64,000 bases of DNA from Cupriavidus pauculus (GCF_002858765.1 NZ_PJRP01000001.1:691366-755365), one strand, 5' to 3'. Numbered from the stretch's first letter, positions 1 to 9,267 are shown. Program-made: numbers and translations. The notes: generated by a model from the sequence alone, not told the origin.

Positions 1-587
1 GCGGTGATCGTCGGCATCGTCTGGGGCACGATTCTGGCAATGATGCGCCTGTCGTCCAGCAAGCCGCTGAACTGGTTTGCGCAGGCGTACGTGACGCTGT
101 TCCGGTCCATCCCGCTGGTGATGGTGCTGTTGTGGTTCTTCCTGATCATCCCGCAGTTGCTGCAGAAGGTGTTCAACCTGAACGCGGCTTCGGACCTTCG
201 CATGACTTCCGCGCTGATCGCGTTCTCGCTGTTCGAGGCCGCGTACTACTCGGAAATCATCCGCGCCGGTATCCAGAGCGTGTCGCGCGGGCAGATGTTT
301 GCCGCGCAGGCGCTGGGCATGACCTATGGCCAGACCATGCGGCTGGTGGTGCTGCCGCAGGCGTTCCGCAACATGGTGCCGCTGCTGCTGACGCAGGGCA
401 TCATCCTGTTCCAGGATACGTCGCTGGTGTACGTGAGCGCGCTGGCGGACTTCTTCGGCCAGGCCTACGGCATTGGCGAGCGTGATGGCCGCATCGTGGA
501 GATGCTGCTGTTCGCCGGCCTCGTGTACTTCATCATTTGTTTCTCCGCTTCGCTGCTGGTCAAGCGTTATCAGAAAAAGGTGGCCGT

Positions 588-591
<4 letters not shown>
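1..591 (+). CDS. gltK: Glutamate/aspartate ABC transporter permease GltK (5' partial)
   Basis: Inner-membrane permease subunit of a polar amino acid (glutamate/aspartate type) ABC importer. The reading frame is open from the first base, so the N-terminus lies outside the window; about 196 residues remain. The visible part has several hydrophobic segments and the permease EAA-type loop ([20 protein letters not shown]) that contacts the ATPase. The stop overlaps the start of gltL by ATGA, so the two are translationally coupled. The K rather than J assignment rests on its position directly before the ATPase gene; substrate specificity is inferred from family resemblance. Confidence 0.85.
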
Positions 592-1322
<731 letters not shown>

Positions 1323-1342
1323 AAGCCGTAAGTCTGGCCGTC

Positions 1343-1506
1343 GGTTGTTTGACAGGCCAGAGCCGCGTGCCGCGCCCAGGTGCGGGCAGGCGGCGATGTC
1401 CTGGCTCTCTCTTCCCTCATGGGGAGAGAGGGGGGGAGAGGGGTGGTTCAGCAAGGAACCACATCAGGCAAGGCCGTCGGTGTCATCCGGCATGGTCGCG
1501 CCCGAC
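1343..1506. repeat. Dispersed intergenic repeat, copy A
   Basis: This convergent intergenic stretch between gltL and the amidotransferase gene resembles 23314-23468. Shared blocks in the same order are GGTTGTTT at the left edge, TGGCTCTCTC followed by a CTC/GAG hairpin (from 1402), AGGGGTGG, a CAAGG..CCACAT block, GCCGTCGGTGT and CGACA at the right edge. Copy A carries a few extra G/A bases after the first hairpin. GTGGTTC..GAACCAC (1443-1462) forms a clean second hairpin. A run of CCCTCTCCCCC follows at 1514-1531, up to the stop of the next gene. Confidence 0.7.
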
Positions 1507-1532
1507 ACGCTCGCCCTCTCCCCCAGCCCCTC

Positions 1533-2363
1533 TCAAGTACACGCCGTATTGGCCGCGTTCTTCGCCTGTACCTCGGGCGGAATCGGTACCGTCCACGTCA
1601 TGGTGGGCCGGCCGTCCTCGAACATGATCAGCTCGCCCGGGGCAAACTGGGTCCACGTCTCGTTGTCGGTCAGCGGTGCGGTGGCGATCACGGCCACGCG
1701 GTCGTCCGGCGTGGTGACCTGCGCGAAGTCGATCGACAGGTCCGCGTCGATCAGATGCGCCTTCGAGAACGGCCACTGCCGCACGATGTAGTACAGCCGT
1801 GTGGAGCAGTGCGCGAACAGCGCCTGGCCGTTACATAGCAGAAAGTTGAAAACGCCATGCAGCGTGATGTCGCGGGTGATGTCCGCCAGCGCATGGCCCA
1901 GCTCGTTGAGCGGCGGCTGCGACCCCGGAAATCGCTTGCGCAGCCCCTGCATCAGCGTGCAGAAGGCCAGTTCGCTGTCGGTATCGCCCACGGGCTGGTA
2001 GACCCCGGACAGGAACGGCGTGAAGCCCTTCAGGTCGCCGTTGTGGGCAAAGATCCAGTGCCGGCCCCATAGCTCCCGCATGAACGGGTGGCAATTTTCC
2101 AGCAGCACCGTACCCTGCGTGGCCTTGCGGATATGGGAGATGACGTTCTTCGACTTGATCGGGTAGCGCTTGATCAGCTCGGCCACTGGCGACGTGCCGG
2201 CCGACTGGTTGTCGATGAACAGCCGGCAGGCCTTGTCCTCGAAGAACGCCACGCCGAAACCGTCGGCGTGATGGTCTGTCACACCGCCGCGGGCGGCGAA
2301 GCCGGTAAAGGAAAACGTCACGTCGGTGGGCGTGGCGCAGTTCATGCCTAGCAGCTGGCACAT
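1533..2363 (-). CDS. Class II glutamine amidotransferase (YafJ family)
   Basis: Predicted N-terminal-nucleophile glutamine amidotransferase of 276 residues. The protein starts Met-Cys-Gln, so removal of Met exposes Cys2 as the catalytic nucleophile; this fixes the start at 2363 although the frame stays open further upstream. Further family features are DGFGVAFFED, an ISHIRKATQG-type segment, FAHNGDL and GDTDSE. The family hydrolyses a gamma-glutamyl amide, but the physiological substrate of YafJ-type proteins is not established. It is divergent from ttuC and convergent with gltL. Confidence 0.85.
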   Translation of the reverse strand: MCQLLGMNCATPTDVTFSFTGFAARGGVTDHHADGFGVAFFEDKACRLFIDNQSAGTSPVAELIKRYPIKSKNVISHIRKATQGTVLLENCHPFMRELWGRHWIFAHNGDLKGFTPFLSGVYQPVGDTDSELAFCTLMQGLRKRFPGSQPPLNELGHALADITRDITLHGVFNFLLCNGQALFAHCSTRLYYIVRQWPFSKAHLIDADLSIDFAQVTTPDDRVAVIATAPLTDNETWTQFAPGELIMFEDGRPTMTWTVPIPPEVQAKNAANTACT

Positions 2364-2484
2364 GGCGAGGGCACCGTGCGGCAGGGGGCTGCCGCTTTGC
2401 AATAGAATGCAGCCATTATCATGCGCGTGCCCGATGCTGCCAAGCCGGGCGCCCGCGCCCCCCGCCACCTCGCCCTTCCCAGCC

Positions 2485-3558
2485 ATGAGTCAATACAAGA
2501 TCGCTGTCATTCCCGGAGACGGAATCGGAACGGAAGTGATGCCGGAAGGCATCCGTGTCATGGACGCCGCGGCGCGGCGCTTCGGCATCGACTTCCAGTG
2601 GGACCACTTCGACTTTTCCAGCTACGCATACTACGAGCGCCACGGCAAAATGCTGCCGGACGACTGGTTCGACACGCTGGTCAAGTACGATGCCATCTAC
2701 TTCGGCGCGGTGGGCTGGCCGGCGAAGATCGCCGACCACGTGTCGCTGTGGGGGTCGCTGCTGCAGTTCCGGCGCTCGTTCGACCAGTATGTGAACCTGC
2801 GGCCCGTGCGCCTCATGCCGGGCATCAAGAGCCCGCTGGCCGACCGCAAGCCCGGCGACATCGATTTCTACGTGGTGCGCGAGAACACCGAGGGCGAGTA
2901 TTCCAGCATCGGCGGGCGTATGTATCCGAACACCGACCGCGAGATCGTGGTGCAGGAAACGGTGATGAGCCGGCATGGCGTGGACCGCATCCTGAAATTT
3001 GCCTTCGAGCTGGCCCAGAAACGGCCGAAGAAGCATCTCACGTCGGCCACCAAGTCCAATGGCATCTCGATCACGATGCCGTACTGGGACGAGCGGGTGG
3101 AAGCGATGGCCGCCAATTACCCCGGCATGAAGGTCGACAAGTACCACATCGACATCCTGACCGCGCACTTCGTGCAGCATCCGGACTGGTTCGACGTCGT
3201 GGTGGCCAGCAACCTGTTTGGCGACATCCTGTCCGACCTGGGCCCGGCCTGCACGGGCACGATTGGCGTGGCGCCCTCGGGCAACATCAATCCTGACAAG
3301 GTCTATCCGAGCCTGTTCGAGCCGGTGCACGGCTCGGCCCCCGATATCGCTGGCAAGGGCATCGCCAACCCGATCGGCCAGATCTGGTGCGGTGCAATGA
3401 TGCTGGAGCACCTGGGCCATCCCGAGGCAGGCGCGGCCGTGCTCCAGGCCATCGAAAAGGTGCTGGCCGCCGGGCCGGGACATGCGCCGCTGACGCGCGA
3501 CATTGGCGGTACCGCCTCCACGGCCGATCTGGGCCAGGCCATCGCGGGGGCGCTGTGA
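2485..3558 (+). CDS. ttuC: Tartrate / D-malate dehydrogenase-type isocitrate-isopropylmalate dehydrogenase
   Basis: NAD- and metal-dependent beta-decarboxylating dehydrogenase of 357 residues, most like tartrate dehydrogenase (TtuC/DmlA/YeaU). Visible family features are IPGDGIGTEV at the N-terminus, the VRENTEGEYSSIGGR segment around residue 130-145, the ATKSNGI lysine block, the metal-binding NLFGDILSDLGP and the adenine-site GSAPDIAGKG. The start at 2485 gives the normal N-terminus MSQYKIAVIPGDG; the open frame extends upstream only as overlap with the divergent gene's leader. It overlaps ttuD by GTGA. LeuB is unlikely because no leu genes are adjacent and the central motif is of TDH type. 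Confidence 0.85.
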   Translation: MSQYKIAVIPGDGIGTEVMPEGIRVMDAAARRFGIDFQWDHFDFSSYAYYERHGKMLPDDWFDTLVKYDAIYFGAVGWPAKIADHVSLWGSLLQFRRSFDQYVNLRPVRLMPGIKSPLADRKPGDIDFYVVRENTEGEYSSIGGRMYPNTDREIVVQETVMSRHGVDRILKFAFELAQKRPKKHLTSATKSNGISITMPYWDERVEAMAANYPGMKVDKYHIDILTAHFVQHPDWFDVVVASNLFGDILSDLGPACTGTIGVAPSGNINPDKVYPSLFEPVHGSAPDIAGKGIANPIGQIWCGAMMLEHLGHPEAGAAVLQAIEKVLAAGPGHAPLTRDIGGTASTADLGQAIAGAL

Positions 3559-4853
3559 ACTTCCAGGGCTGCCCCCGTACCTTGCTGCTTGAGAGCTTCC
3601 GTGCCGCCGTGGCGGCCGCCGATCCGCTGGAAATCGTCGCCAGCCACCTGCCGCCGCCCCATGCCGGCGGACGGACGCTGGTGGTGGGCGCCGGCAAGGC
3701 CGCCGCGTCGATGGCGCTGGCCGTCGAACGGGCCTACGCAGGCAAGGCCACGCTCGAAGGCGTGGTGGTGACGCGGTACGCGCACGGCCTGCCGACCGAC
3801 CATATCCGCGTGATCGAGGCCGGCCATCCGGTGCCCGACGAAGCCGGCGAACAGGCCGCCGCCGACATCCTGGCCCAGGTGCAGTCGCTGGGTCCGGACG
3901 ACCGGCTGATCGTGCTGGTGTCGGGCGGCGGATCGAGCTTGCTGTCTCTGCCGGCCGAAGGCATTCCGATGGCCGATCTGAAGGCGACGACGCGCGAATT
4001 GCTGCGCTGCGGCGCGCCGATCACCGACATGAACATCGTGCGCAAGCATATTTCGCGCATCCAGGGAGGACGGCTCGCGCAGGCCAGCCGGGCACCCGTG
4101 ACCACGCTGATCGTGTCCGACGTGGCCGGCGACGACCCCAGCGCGATTGCGTCGGGGCCGACCGTGCCCGACCCCAGCACCTATGCCGATGCGCTGGCCA
4201 TCCTCAAGCGTTACGGCGCCACGGTGCCCGAGACCGTCCAGGCGCACCTGGAACGCGGCGCACGCGATGAGATCGCCGAAACGCCAAAGCCGGGCGATGC
4301 ACTGTTCGCCCGCGTGGACAATCGGATGATCGCCACGGCCCATGGCAGCCTGGATGCCGCGGCCGCGCAGTTCCGGCGCCAGGGCATCCAGCCGGTGCTG
4401 CTTGGCGATACCGTCACCGGCGAGGCGCAGGAGGTGGCGCGTGTCTACGCGGCACTGGTGCGCGAGATTCGCAAGTACAATGCGCCGTTCTCCGTGCCGG
4501 TGGTGCTGATTTCGGGCGGTGAATGCACGGTCACATTGCCGAGCGGGGCGTCGGAACGGGCCCGTGGCGGCCGCTGTTCGGAATTCCTGCTGTCGCTGGC
4601 GATCGAACTGGACGGCGCGGCCGATATCCATGCGATCGCGGCCGATACCGACGGTATCGACGGGTCCGAGGACAATGCCGGAGCGCTGCTGGCGCCCGAT
4701 TCCCTGGCCCGCGCCGAAGCAGCCGGTGTCTCGGCCCGGCAGAAGCTCGACACGCACGATGCGTGGGGCTTCTTCGACGCCGTGGGCGACCTGGTGGTGA
4801 CCGGCCCCACGCGCACCAATGTGAACGATTACCGCGCCATCCTGATTCTCTAA
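3555..4853 (+). CDS. ttuD: Glycerate 2-kinase / hydroxypyruvate reductase (MOFRL family)
   Basis: Protein of 432 residues of the DUF4147/MOFRL family, annotated either as glycerate 2-kinase or, in the older tartrate literature, as hydroxypyruvate reductase TtuD. It starts at a GTG that overlaps the ttuC stop (GTGA). Features include GAGKAAASMA near the N-terminus, VSGGGSSLLSLP around residue 120, SDVAGDDPSAIASGPT, and the C-terminal MOFRL block with ISGGECTV and TDGIDG. With ttuC it would take tartrate-derived glycerate to a glycolytic phosphoglycerate. No tartrate transporter or LysR activator lies next to the pair. Confidence 0.82.
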   Translation: MNFQGCPRTLLLESFRAAVAAADPLEIVASHLPPPHAGGRTLVVGAGKAAASMALAVERAYAGKATLEGVVVTRYAHGLPTDHIRVIEAGHPVPDEAGEQAAADILAQVQSLGPDDRLIVLVSGGGSSLLSLPAEGIPMADLKATTRELLRCGAPITDMNIVRKHISRIQGGRLAQASRAPVTTLIVSDVAGDDPSAIASGPTVPDPSTYADALAILKRYGATVPETVQAHLERGARDEIAETPKPGDALFARVDNRMIATAHGSLDAAAAQFRRQGIQPVLLGDTVTGEAQEVARVYAALVREIRKYNAPFSVPVVLISGGECTVTLPSGASERARGGRCSEFLLSLAIELDGAADIHAIAADTDGIDGSEDNAGALLAPDSLARAEAAGVSARQKLDTHDAWGFFDAVGDLVVTGPTRTNVNDYRAILIL

Positions 4854-4868
4854 GTTGTGCTTGTCCCC

Positions 4869-5903
4869 ATGACCCAGAAGCTTACGATTACCCGCCCCGA
4901 CGACTGGCATCTGCACGTGCGCGACGGCGCCGCGCTGTCGGCGGTGCTGCCCGACACGGCGCGCCAGTTCGCGCGCGCGATCATCATGCCGAACCTGAAG
5001 CCGCCCGTGACCACGGTCGAGCTGGCGCGTGCCTATCGCGACCGCATCCTGGCCGCGCTGCCGGCCGGTGTGGCGTTCGAGCCGCTGATGACGCTGTACC
5101 TGACCGACAACCTGCCGCCCGAGGAAATCGTCGCGGCCAAGACCAGCGGCTTCGTGCATGCGCTGAAGCTGTACCCGGCGGGCGCAACGACCAACAGCGA
5201 CGCGGGCGTGACCGATATCCGCCGCTGCTATCCGACGCTGGAAGCGATGCAGCGCGAAGGCATTCCGCTGCTGGTGCACGGCGAGGTGACCGATGGCGAC
5301 ATCGACATCTTCGACCGCGAAGCCGTGTTCATCGACCGTGTGATGAAGCCGCTGCGCCGCGACATGCCGGAGCTGAAGGTGGTGTTCGAGCACATCACCA
5401 CGCGCGACGCCGCCCAGTACGTGGCCGAGGCCGAAGGCCCGATCGGCGCGACCATCACCGCGCACCATCTGCTCTACAACCGCAACGCGATCTTCACCGG
5501 CGGCATTCGTCCGCATTACTACTGCCTGCCGGTGCTCAAGCGTGAAATCCACCGCGACGCGCTGGTCAAGGCGGCCACGTCGGGCAGCGAGCGCTTCTTC
5601 CTGGGCACCGACAGCGCCCCGCACGCCCGCGGCCTGAAAGAGCACGCCTGCGGCTGCGCCGGCTGCTACACGGCGCTGCACGCGATGGAACTCTATGCCG
5701 AGGCATTCGATGCGGCCGGCGCGCTGGACAAGCTCGAGGCGTTTGCCAGTTTCAACGGCCCGGCGTTCTACGGCCTGCCGCGCAACACCGGCACGCTTAC
5801 GCTGACGCGCGAAGACTGGGAACTGCCGGCCGAACTGCCGTATGGCGATACCACCTTGGTGCCGCTGCGCGCCGGCGAAACGCTGCGCTGGAAGGCGAGC
5901 TGA
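4869..5903 (+). CDS. pyrC: Dihydroorotase PyrC
   Basis: Class II dihydroorotase, 344 residues, which cyclises carbamoyl-aspartate to dihydroorotate in pyrimidine biosynthesis. Zinc-site features are visible in order: [10 protein letters not shown] (HxH) near residue 13, the carbamylated-lysine segment [13 protein letters not shown] near 100, [23 protein letters not shown], and the GTDSAPH aspartate loop near 250. I chose the ATG at 4869 (MTQKLTIT); a GTG four codons upstream is possible but adds nothing conserved. It follows ttuD by 15 bases and may be transcribed with it. Confidence 0.95.
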   Translation: MTQKLTITRPDDWHLHVRDGAALSAVLPDTARQFARAIIMPNLKPPVTTVELARAYRDRILAALPAGVAFEPLMTLYLTDNLPPEEIVAAKTSGFVHALKLYPAGATTNSDAGVTDIRRCYPTLEAMQREGIPLLVHGEVTDGDIDIFDREAVFIDRVMKPLRRDMPELKVVFEHITTRDAAQYVAEAEGPIGATITAHHLLYNRNAIFTGGIRPHYYCLPVLKREIHRDALVKAATSGSERFFLGTDSAPHARGLKEHACGCAGCYTALHAMELYAEAFDAAGALDKLEAFASFNGPAFYGLPRNTGTLTLTREDWELPAELPYGDTTLVPLRAGETLRWKAS

Positions 5904-5908
5904 GCGGC

Positions 5909-6712
5909 TTGCTGTCCGCCATCGACTGGACGCGGCCGTGGTTCCGGCCGTTTGCGGGGTTTGCCGCGTCCACCCCGGCCTTTGCCGGCGGGGACCTGCG
6001 CCAGGCGCTCAATGCGAGCGCCGCGCAGCTGCCTCACCTGCGGAACGCCCAAGGGTTGCCGCTGCGGTTCGTGCCGCAGGCCGACCTGCCCGAAGGCGTC
6101 GCCTACGAAACCCACATCCACGCCACCGGCCAGGTGCCGACGCGCGACAATCTCCACGATGCGTTCAACGCACTCGTCTGGCTGCATTTCCCCGAAACTA
6201 AGCGTCTGCTGAACCGGCTGCAGGCCGAGGCCATCGCCCGCGACGGCGTAGGCCAGGTGCGGGGCGGCTTGCGTGATGCGGCAACGCTGTTCGACGAGAA
6301 TGCGGCCATTTTCGTCAGTCAGGATGCCTCGCTGTTCGATGCGCTGCGCGGGTTTGCGTGGCACGCGCTATTCGTCTCGCAGCGCGAGGCGTGGCACACC
6401 CGATGTACCGTGGTGCCGTTCGGCCATGCACTGCTGGAAAAGCTGACGCAACCGTACAAGTCGGTCACGGCCCATGCATGGTGGATTCCGGCTGCGCCCG
6501 ATACCCCGCTCGATCAAATCGATCGGCGGCTGGCCGGCTCGCTCGGCGGGGCCGCCGACACCGCCCGGCTTGCCGGCGGCCGCAGCTTCGCGCCGTTGCC
6601 CGTGCTGGGCATTCCGGGCTGGTCCGATGACAACGTCTATCCGTCGTTCTATGCCGATACCAGCGTGTTCCGTCCCGGACGCCGGGTGGCCGCCGACCTC
6701 ATCCAGGGCTGA
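5909..6712 (+). CDS. DUF3025 domain protein
   Basis: Conserved proteobacterial protein of 267 residues without a known function, recognised from segments such as DNLHDAFNALVWLHFP, FDENAA, and the C-terminal GIPGWSDDN. It appears cytoplasmic, with no signal peptide or membrane segment. The first usable start is a TTG at 5909, only five bases after the pyrC stop, so translation probably depends on read-through from pyrC; a start slightly further in cannot be excluded. Its stop lies inside the predicted -35 of the RNase P RNA promoter. Confidence 0.75.
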   Translation: MLSAIDWTRPWFRPFAGFAASTPAFAGGDLRQALNASAAQLPHLRNAQGLPLRFVPQADLPEGVAYETHIHATGQVPTRDNLHDAFNALVWLHFPETKRLLNRLQAEAIARDGVGQVRGGLRDAATLFDENAAIFVSQDASLFDALRGFAWHALFVSQREAWHTRCTVVPFGHALLEKLTQPYKSVTAHAWWIPAAPDTPLDQIDRRLAGSLGGAADTARLAGGRSFAPLPVLGIPGWSDDNVYPSFYADTSVFRPGRRVAADLIQG

Positions 6713-6737
6713 CCGCGGGCGGCTTCGGTGTTAGACT
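6709..6737 (+). promoter_or_regulatory. Predicted sigma-70 promoter of rnpB
   Basis: CTGACC (6709-6714), a 17-base spacer and TAGACT (6732-6737) place a transcription start close to the 5' end of the RNase P RNA. The -35 hexamer overlaps the stop codon of the DUF3025 gene. Confidence 0.55.
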
Positions 6738-6744
6738 GCGGCCC

Positions 6745-7090
6745 GCAAAGCAGGCCAGACAATCGCTGCTTGCCCTCGCAAGGGGGTGAGGGGAGGAAAG
6801 TCCGGACTCCACAGGGCAGGGTGTTGGCTAACAGCCATCCACGGCAACGTGCGGAATAGGGCCACAGAGACGAGTCTTGCCGCCGGCTTCGGCTGGCGGG
6901 AAGGGTGAAACGCGGTAACCTCCACCTGGAGCAATCCCAAATAGGCAGACGATGAAGCGGCCCGCCGAGTCTGCGGGTAGGGAGCTGGAGCCGTCCGGTA
7001 ACGGCCGGCCTAGAGGAATGGTTGTCACATGCCGTGTGCCTGCAAAGGCGCGCGGTATGCACAGAATCCGGCTTATCGGCCTGCTTTGCT
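6745..7090 (+). ncRNA. rnpB: RNase P RNA, bacterial type A
   Basis: Catalytic RNA of ribonuclease P, which matures tRNA 5' ends. The P1 helix is visible as AAAGCAGGCC near 6748 pairing with GGCCTGCTTT near 7078. The conserved GAGGAAAGTCCGGACTCC block lies at about 6794-6812, an AGGGTGAAACG block near 6901, a TAGAGGAATGG block near 7012, and ACAGAATCCGGCTTATCGG immediately before the 3' strand of P1. Length of about 345 nt is normal. Ends are estimated from P1 and are good to a few bases. Confidence 0.96.
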
Positions 7091-7105
7091 CTTTCGGATA
7101 CAAGA

Positions 7106-7140
7106 ACGCCCGGCGCAGGGACCCTGCGCCGGGCGTTTTG
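7106..7140 (+). terminator. Rho-independent terminator after rnpB
   Basis: A nearly perfect 15-base inverted repeat (7106-7120 with 7122-7136) built on CGCCCGGCGCAGGG is followed by a short T run. Confidence 0.8.
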
Positions 7141-7176
7141 CTTTGCAGGCGAGACGGGGCTTGCCGCCCAGGCCGG

Positions 7177-7599
7177 TCAGCCTTCCACGATCTCGGTGGT
7201 GTGGGTGATCTCGGCCGTCTTGGCCAACATGATCGACGCCGAACAGTACTTTTCGTGCGACAGCTCGATGGCTCGCTCCACCTTGGCGGGGTCCAGGTTC
7301 TTGCCGGTCACCGTGAAGTGGAAATTGATCTTGGTGAAGACCTTCGGGTCGGCGTCGGCGCGTTCCGCTTCGAGCTTGACCGAGCAGCCGCGCACGTCCT
7401 GGCGGCCACGCTTGAGAATCAGCACCACGTCATAGGCGGTGCAGCCGCCGGTGCCCAGCAGCACCATTTCCATCGGGCGCGGTGCGAGGTTATTGCCGCC
7501 GCCATCGGGCGCGCCGTCCATTGCTACGAGGTGTCCGCTGCCGGTCTGGGCGATGAAGCTCATGCCCTCGGGGCCGGACCATGTCACTTTGCATTCCAT
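7177..7599 (-). CDS. OsmC/YhfA-family peroxiredoxin-like protein
   Basis: Small cytoplasmic OsmC-family protein of 140 residues. The two family cysteines are visible: one in GTGGCTAYDVV (residue about 53) and one in HEKYCSASI (about 119). OsmC and Ohr proteins reduce organic hydroperoxides with a Cys pair; YhfA-type members such as this are less well characterised, so the substrate is open. The gene is convergent with rnpB and its own upstream region (7600 onward) is the start of a long gene-poor stretch. Confidence 0.85.
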   Translation of the reverse strand: MECKVTWSGPEGMSFIAQTGSGHLVAMDGAPDGGGNNLAPRPMEMVLLGTGGCTAYDVVLILKRGRQDVRGCSVKLEAERADADPKVFTKINFHFTVTGKNLDPAKVERAIELSHEKYCSASIMLAKTAEITHTTEIVEG

Positions 7600-7865
7600 T
7601 TTTTTCGTTCCTCGGTTCCTGATTGTGTTTTTACGCTCACGCCGGCGCGCGTTGTACTGCTTGCATTCCGCGAGTATAGGGCAATCGCCACCCGGGCTTT
7701 AGGTGCGGGATTACCCCTAAGATTCTGAAGGTTTCCTCTAGTGTGGCGCCCATGCACCATGCCTGATTTCGTATCAAGTTATTGATTTATAAATGTAAAT
7801 GTCAGAATTGGATGGTGCCAACGTCATTTCACTTTATGAAATCACATTTCGTAGTGCAAATTTTC
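7600..7865. other. AT-rich gene-free segment upstream of a candidate small RNA
   Basis: No convincing gene is seen here. From about 7741 to 7860 the sequence is clearly more AT-rich than the rest of the window. It contains a dyad ATTTCA-CTTTA-TGAAAT (7826-7842) that ends about 24 bases before the -35 of the promoter at 7866. Open frames running across this stretch have no ribosome binding site and no recognisable product. Confidence 0.5.
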
Positions 7866-7893
7866 TTGCATCTGAAGGGGCCGTATGTATAAT
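7866..7893 (+). promoter_or_regulatory. Strong sigma-70 promoter for a candidate small RNA
   Basis: TTGCAT (7866-7871), a 16-base spacer and a perfect TATAAT (7888-7893). Initiation would be expected near 7900. No protein-coding gene with a ribosome binding site follows before the terminator at 8043-8074. Confidence 0.6.
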
Positions 7894-7899
7894 CCATTT

Positions 7900-8074
7900 C
7901 ATCGAACGACGGCACTGAGAAGCGCGCCAGAGTGCGAAAGCGAAAGCCGGTAACGTACCCGAATCGCTCGCCGCACCGCCCGCCATGACCGGCCCCGTCG
8001 ATCGCCCGGTGTCTCCTCCACCCTCCTCCTTTGGTGGATTCAAACCCAAGTCCAACACGACTTGGGTTTTTTTT
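7900..8074 (+). ncRNA. Candidate small RNA with an anti-Shine-Dalgarno hairpin loop
   Basis: A promoter and a strong terminator enclose about 175 nt with no supported coding sequence. Just before the terminator there is a hairpin TCCACC (8017-8022) / GGTGGA (8033-8038) whose ten-base loop reads CTCCTCCTTT, complementary to Shine-Dalgarno sequences and similar to the 16S rRNA 3' end. Loops of this kind are known in alphaproteobacterial 'cuckoo'/CcsR-type RNAs, which act on translation; membership of such a family is only a structural analogy here. A 61-residue frame starting at 7985 lacks a ribosome binding site and reads through the terminator, so I do not call it. Confidence 0.5.
8043..8074 (+). 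terminator. Rho-independent terminator of the candidate small RNA
   Basis: Ten-base-pair stem AACCCAAGTC / GACTTGGGTT, loop CAACAC, followed by a run of eight T (8067-8074). Confidence 0.85.
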
Positions 8075-8204
8075 CGTCGATTGCAAGGGTCGACTGCAGT
8101 TCGACCGCAAGCCCGGCCCCCGATGCCGCCCCAGTTGCTGCGGCGCAGACGGCGCTTTTCTGGCCGATTGATGCTGTCAGCTTGACGAAAAGCCACAACT
8201 TTGC

Positions 8205-8234
8205 TTGTGCGATCGCGAGAACGCCCCGTATAAT
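8205..8234 (+). promoter_or_regulatory. Promoter of the rplM-rpsI operon
   Basis: TTGTGC (8205-8210), 18-base spacer, perfect TATAAT (8229-8234). The start would be near 8241, leaving a 5' leader of about 143 nt before rplM. L13 and S9 operons often have regulatory leaders, but I cannot assign this one to a known class. Confidence 0.6.
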
Positions 8235-8383
8235 CGTCGGCTTTCCGGTCATTGCCCCCGGAAAAAGATTCAGGGAGAGCCTGCAAATACAAGCAGGAAG
8301 GCCAGGTCCAAAGGGCCGGCCGCTGACAGGACGCTAAAACGGCGACCGTCATCTCGGGCAGTATTCAAAATCAGGAAAAAATC

Positions 8384-8812
8384 ATGAAGACCTTTTCCGC
8401 CAAGCCTGCAGAGGTAAAGCGCGACTGGTACGTGATTGACGCGACGGACAAGGTCCTCGGCCGTGTTGCCAGCGAAGTGGCACGCCGACTGCGCGGCAAG
8501 CACAAGCCGGAATTCACTCCTCACGTCGACACCGGTGATTTCATCATCATCGTCAATGCAGCCAAACTGCGCGTGACGGGTACCAAGGAACAGGACAAGA
8601 AGTACTACCGCCACTCGGGTTACCCGGGCGGTATCTACGAAACCACGTTCGGCAAGATGCAGCAACGTTTCCCGGGCCGCGCCCTGGAAAAGGCTGTCAA
8701 GGGTATGCTGCCGAAGGGTCCGCTGGGCTACGCGATGATCAAGAAGCTGAAGGTTTATGCCGAAGGCGAGCATCCGCATAGCGCACAGCAGCCCAAGGTG
8801 CTGGAAATCTAA
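8384..8812 (+). CDS. rplM: 50S ribosomal protein L13
   Basis: Ribosomal protein L13 of the large subunit, 142 residues, full length. Characteristic segments are the N-terminal [37 protein letters not shown] and the [19 protein letters not shown] block near the C-terminus. The ATG at 8384 follows an AGGA-rich segment. rpsI starts 14 bases after the stop, the usual two-gene operon of proteobacteria. Confidence 0.98.
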   Translation: MKTFSAKPAEVKRDWYVIDATDKVLGRVASEVARRLRGKHKPEFTPHVDTGDFIIIVNAAKLRVTGTKEQDKKYYRHSGYPGGIYETTFGKMQQRFPGRALEKAVKGMLPKGPLGYAMIKKLKVYAEGEHPHSAQQPKVLEI

Positions 8813-8826
8813 AGGGGCCAATATCC

Positions 8827-9219
8827 ATGATCGGTAACTGGAATTACGGTACTGGCCGCCGCAAGAGCGCTGTGGCTCGTGTCTTCATCAAGTCGGGCAA
8901 GGGCGACATCATCGTCAACGGCAAGCCCATCAAAGAGTATTTCGCTCGCGAAACCTCGCTGATGATCGTGCGCCAGCCGCTGGAACTGACTGCTCACGCC
9001 GAAACGTTCGACATCAAGGTCAACGTGACCGGTGGTGGTGAAACCGGCCAGGCCGGTGCTGTTCGCCACGGCATCACCCGCGCCCTGATCGACTACGATG
9101 CAACGCTGAAGTCGGCCCTGTCGAAGGCTGGCTACGTTACGCGTGACGCTCGTGAAGTCGAACGTAAGAAGGTCGGTCTGCACAAGGCACGTCGCCGGAA
9201 GCAGTTCTCGAAGCGTTAA
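8827..9219 (+). CDS. rpsI: 30S ribosomal protein S9
   Basis: Ribosomal protein S9, 130 residues. It shows the [14 protein letters not shown]-terminal block and the basic C-terminal tail ending [11 protein letters not shown], whose last residues contact P-site tRNA in the ribosome. An AAGGGG sequence before the ATG serves as the ribosome binding site. It is the second gene of the rplM operon and is closed by the terminator at 9268-9298. Confidence 0.98.
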   Translation: MIGNWNYGTGRRKSAVARVFIKSGKGDIIVNGKPIKEYFARETSLMIVRQPLELTAHAETFDIKVNVTGGGETGQAGAVRHGITRALIDYDATLKSALSKAGYVTRDAREVERKKVGLHKARRRKQFSKR

Positions 9220-9267
9220 TTCGCTGTTGCCCGTGGATCCGGTTTCGCCGGATCTGGCAGCCCAAAA

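Noticed and set aside
3303..5681. Minus-strand open frame of 792 codons opposite ttuC-ttuD-pyrC
   Set aside because: Mirror frame created by high GC in the third codon position of the real genes.
6952..7728. Open frame running through rnpB and antisense to the OsmC gene
   Set aside because: It overlaps a structural RNA, its terminator and a real gene on the other strand.
7900..8074. 6S RNA as the identity of the candidate small RNA
   Set aside because: Length fits, but I cannot draw the long rod with a central bubble, and 6S genes are not usually next to rplM.
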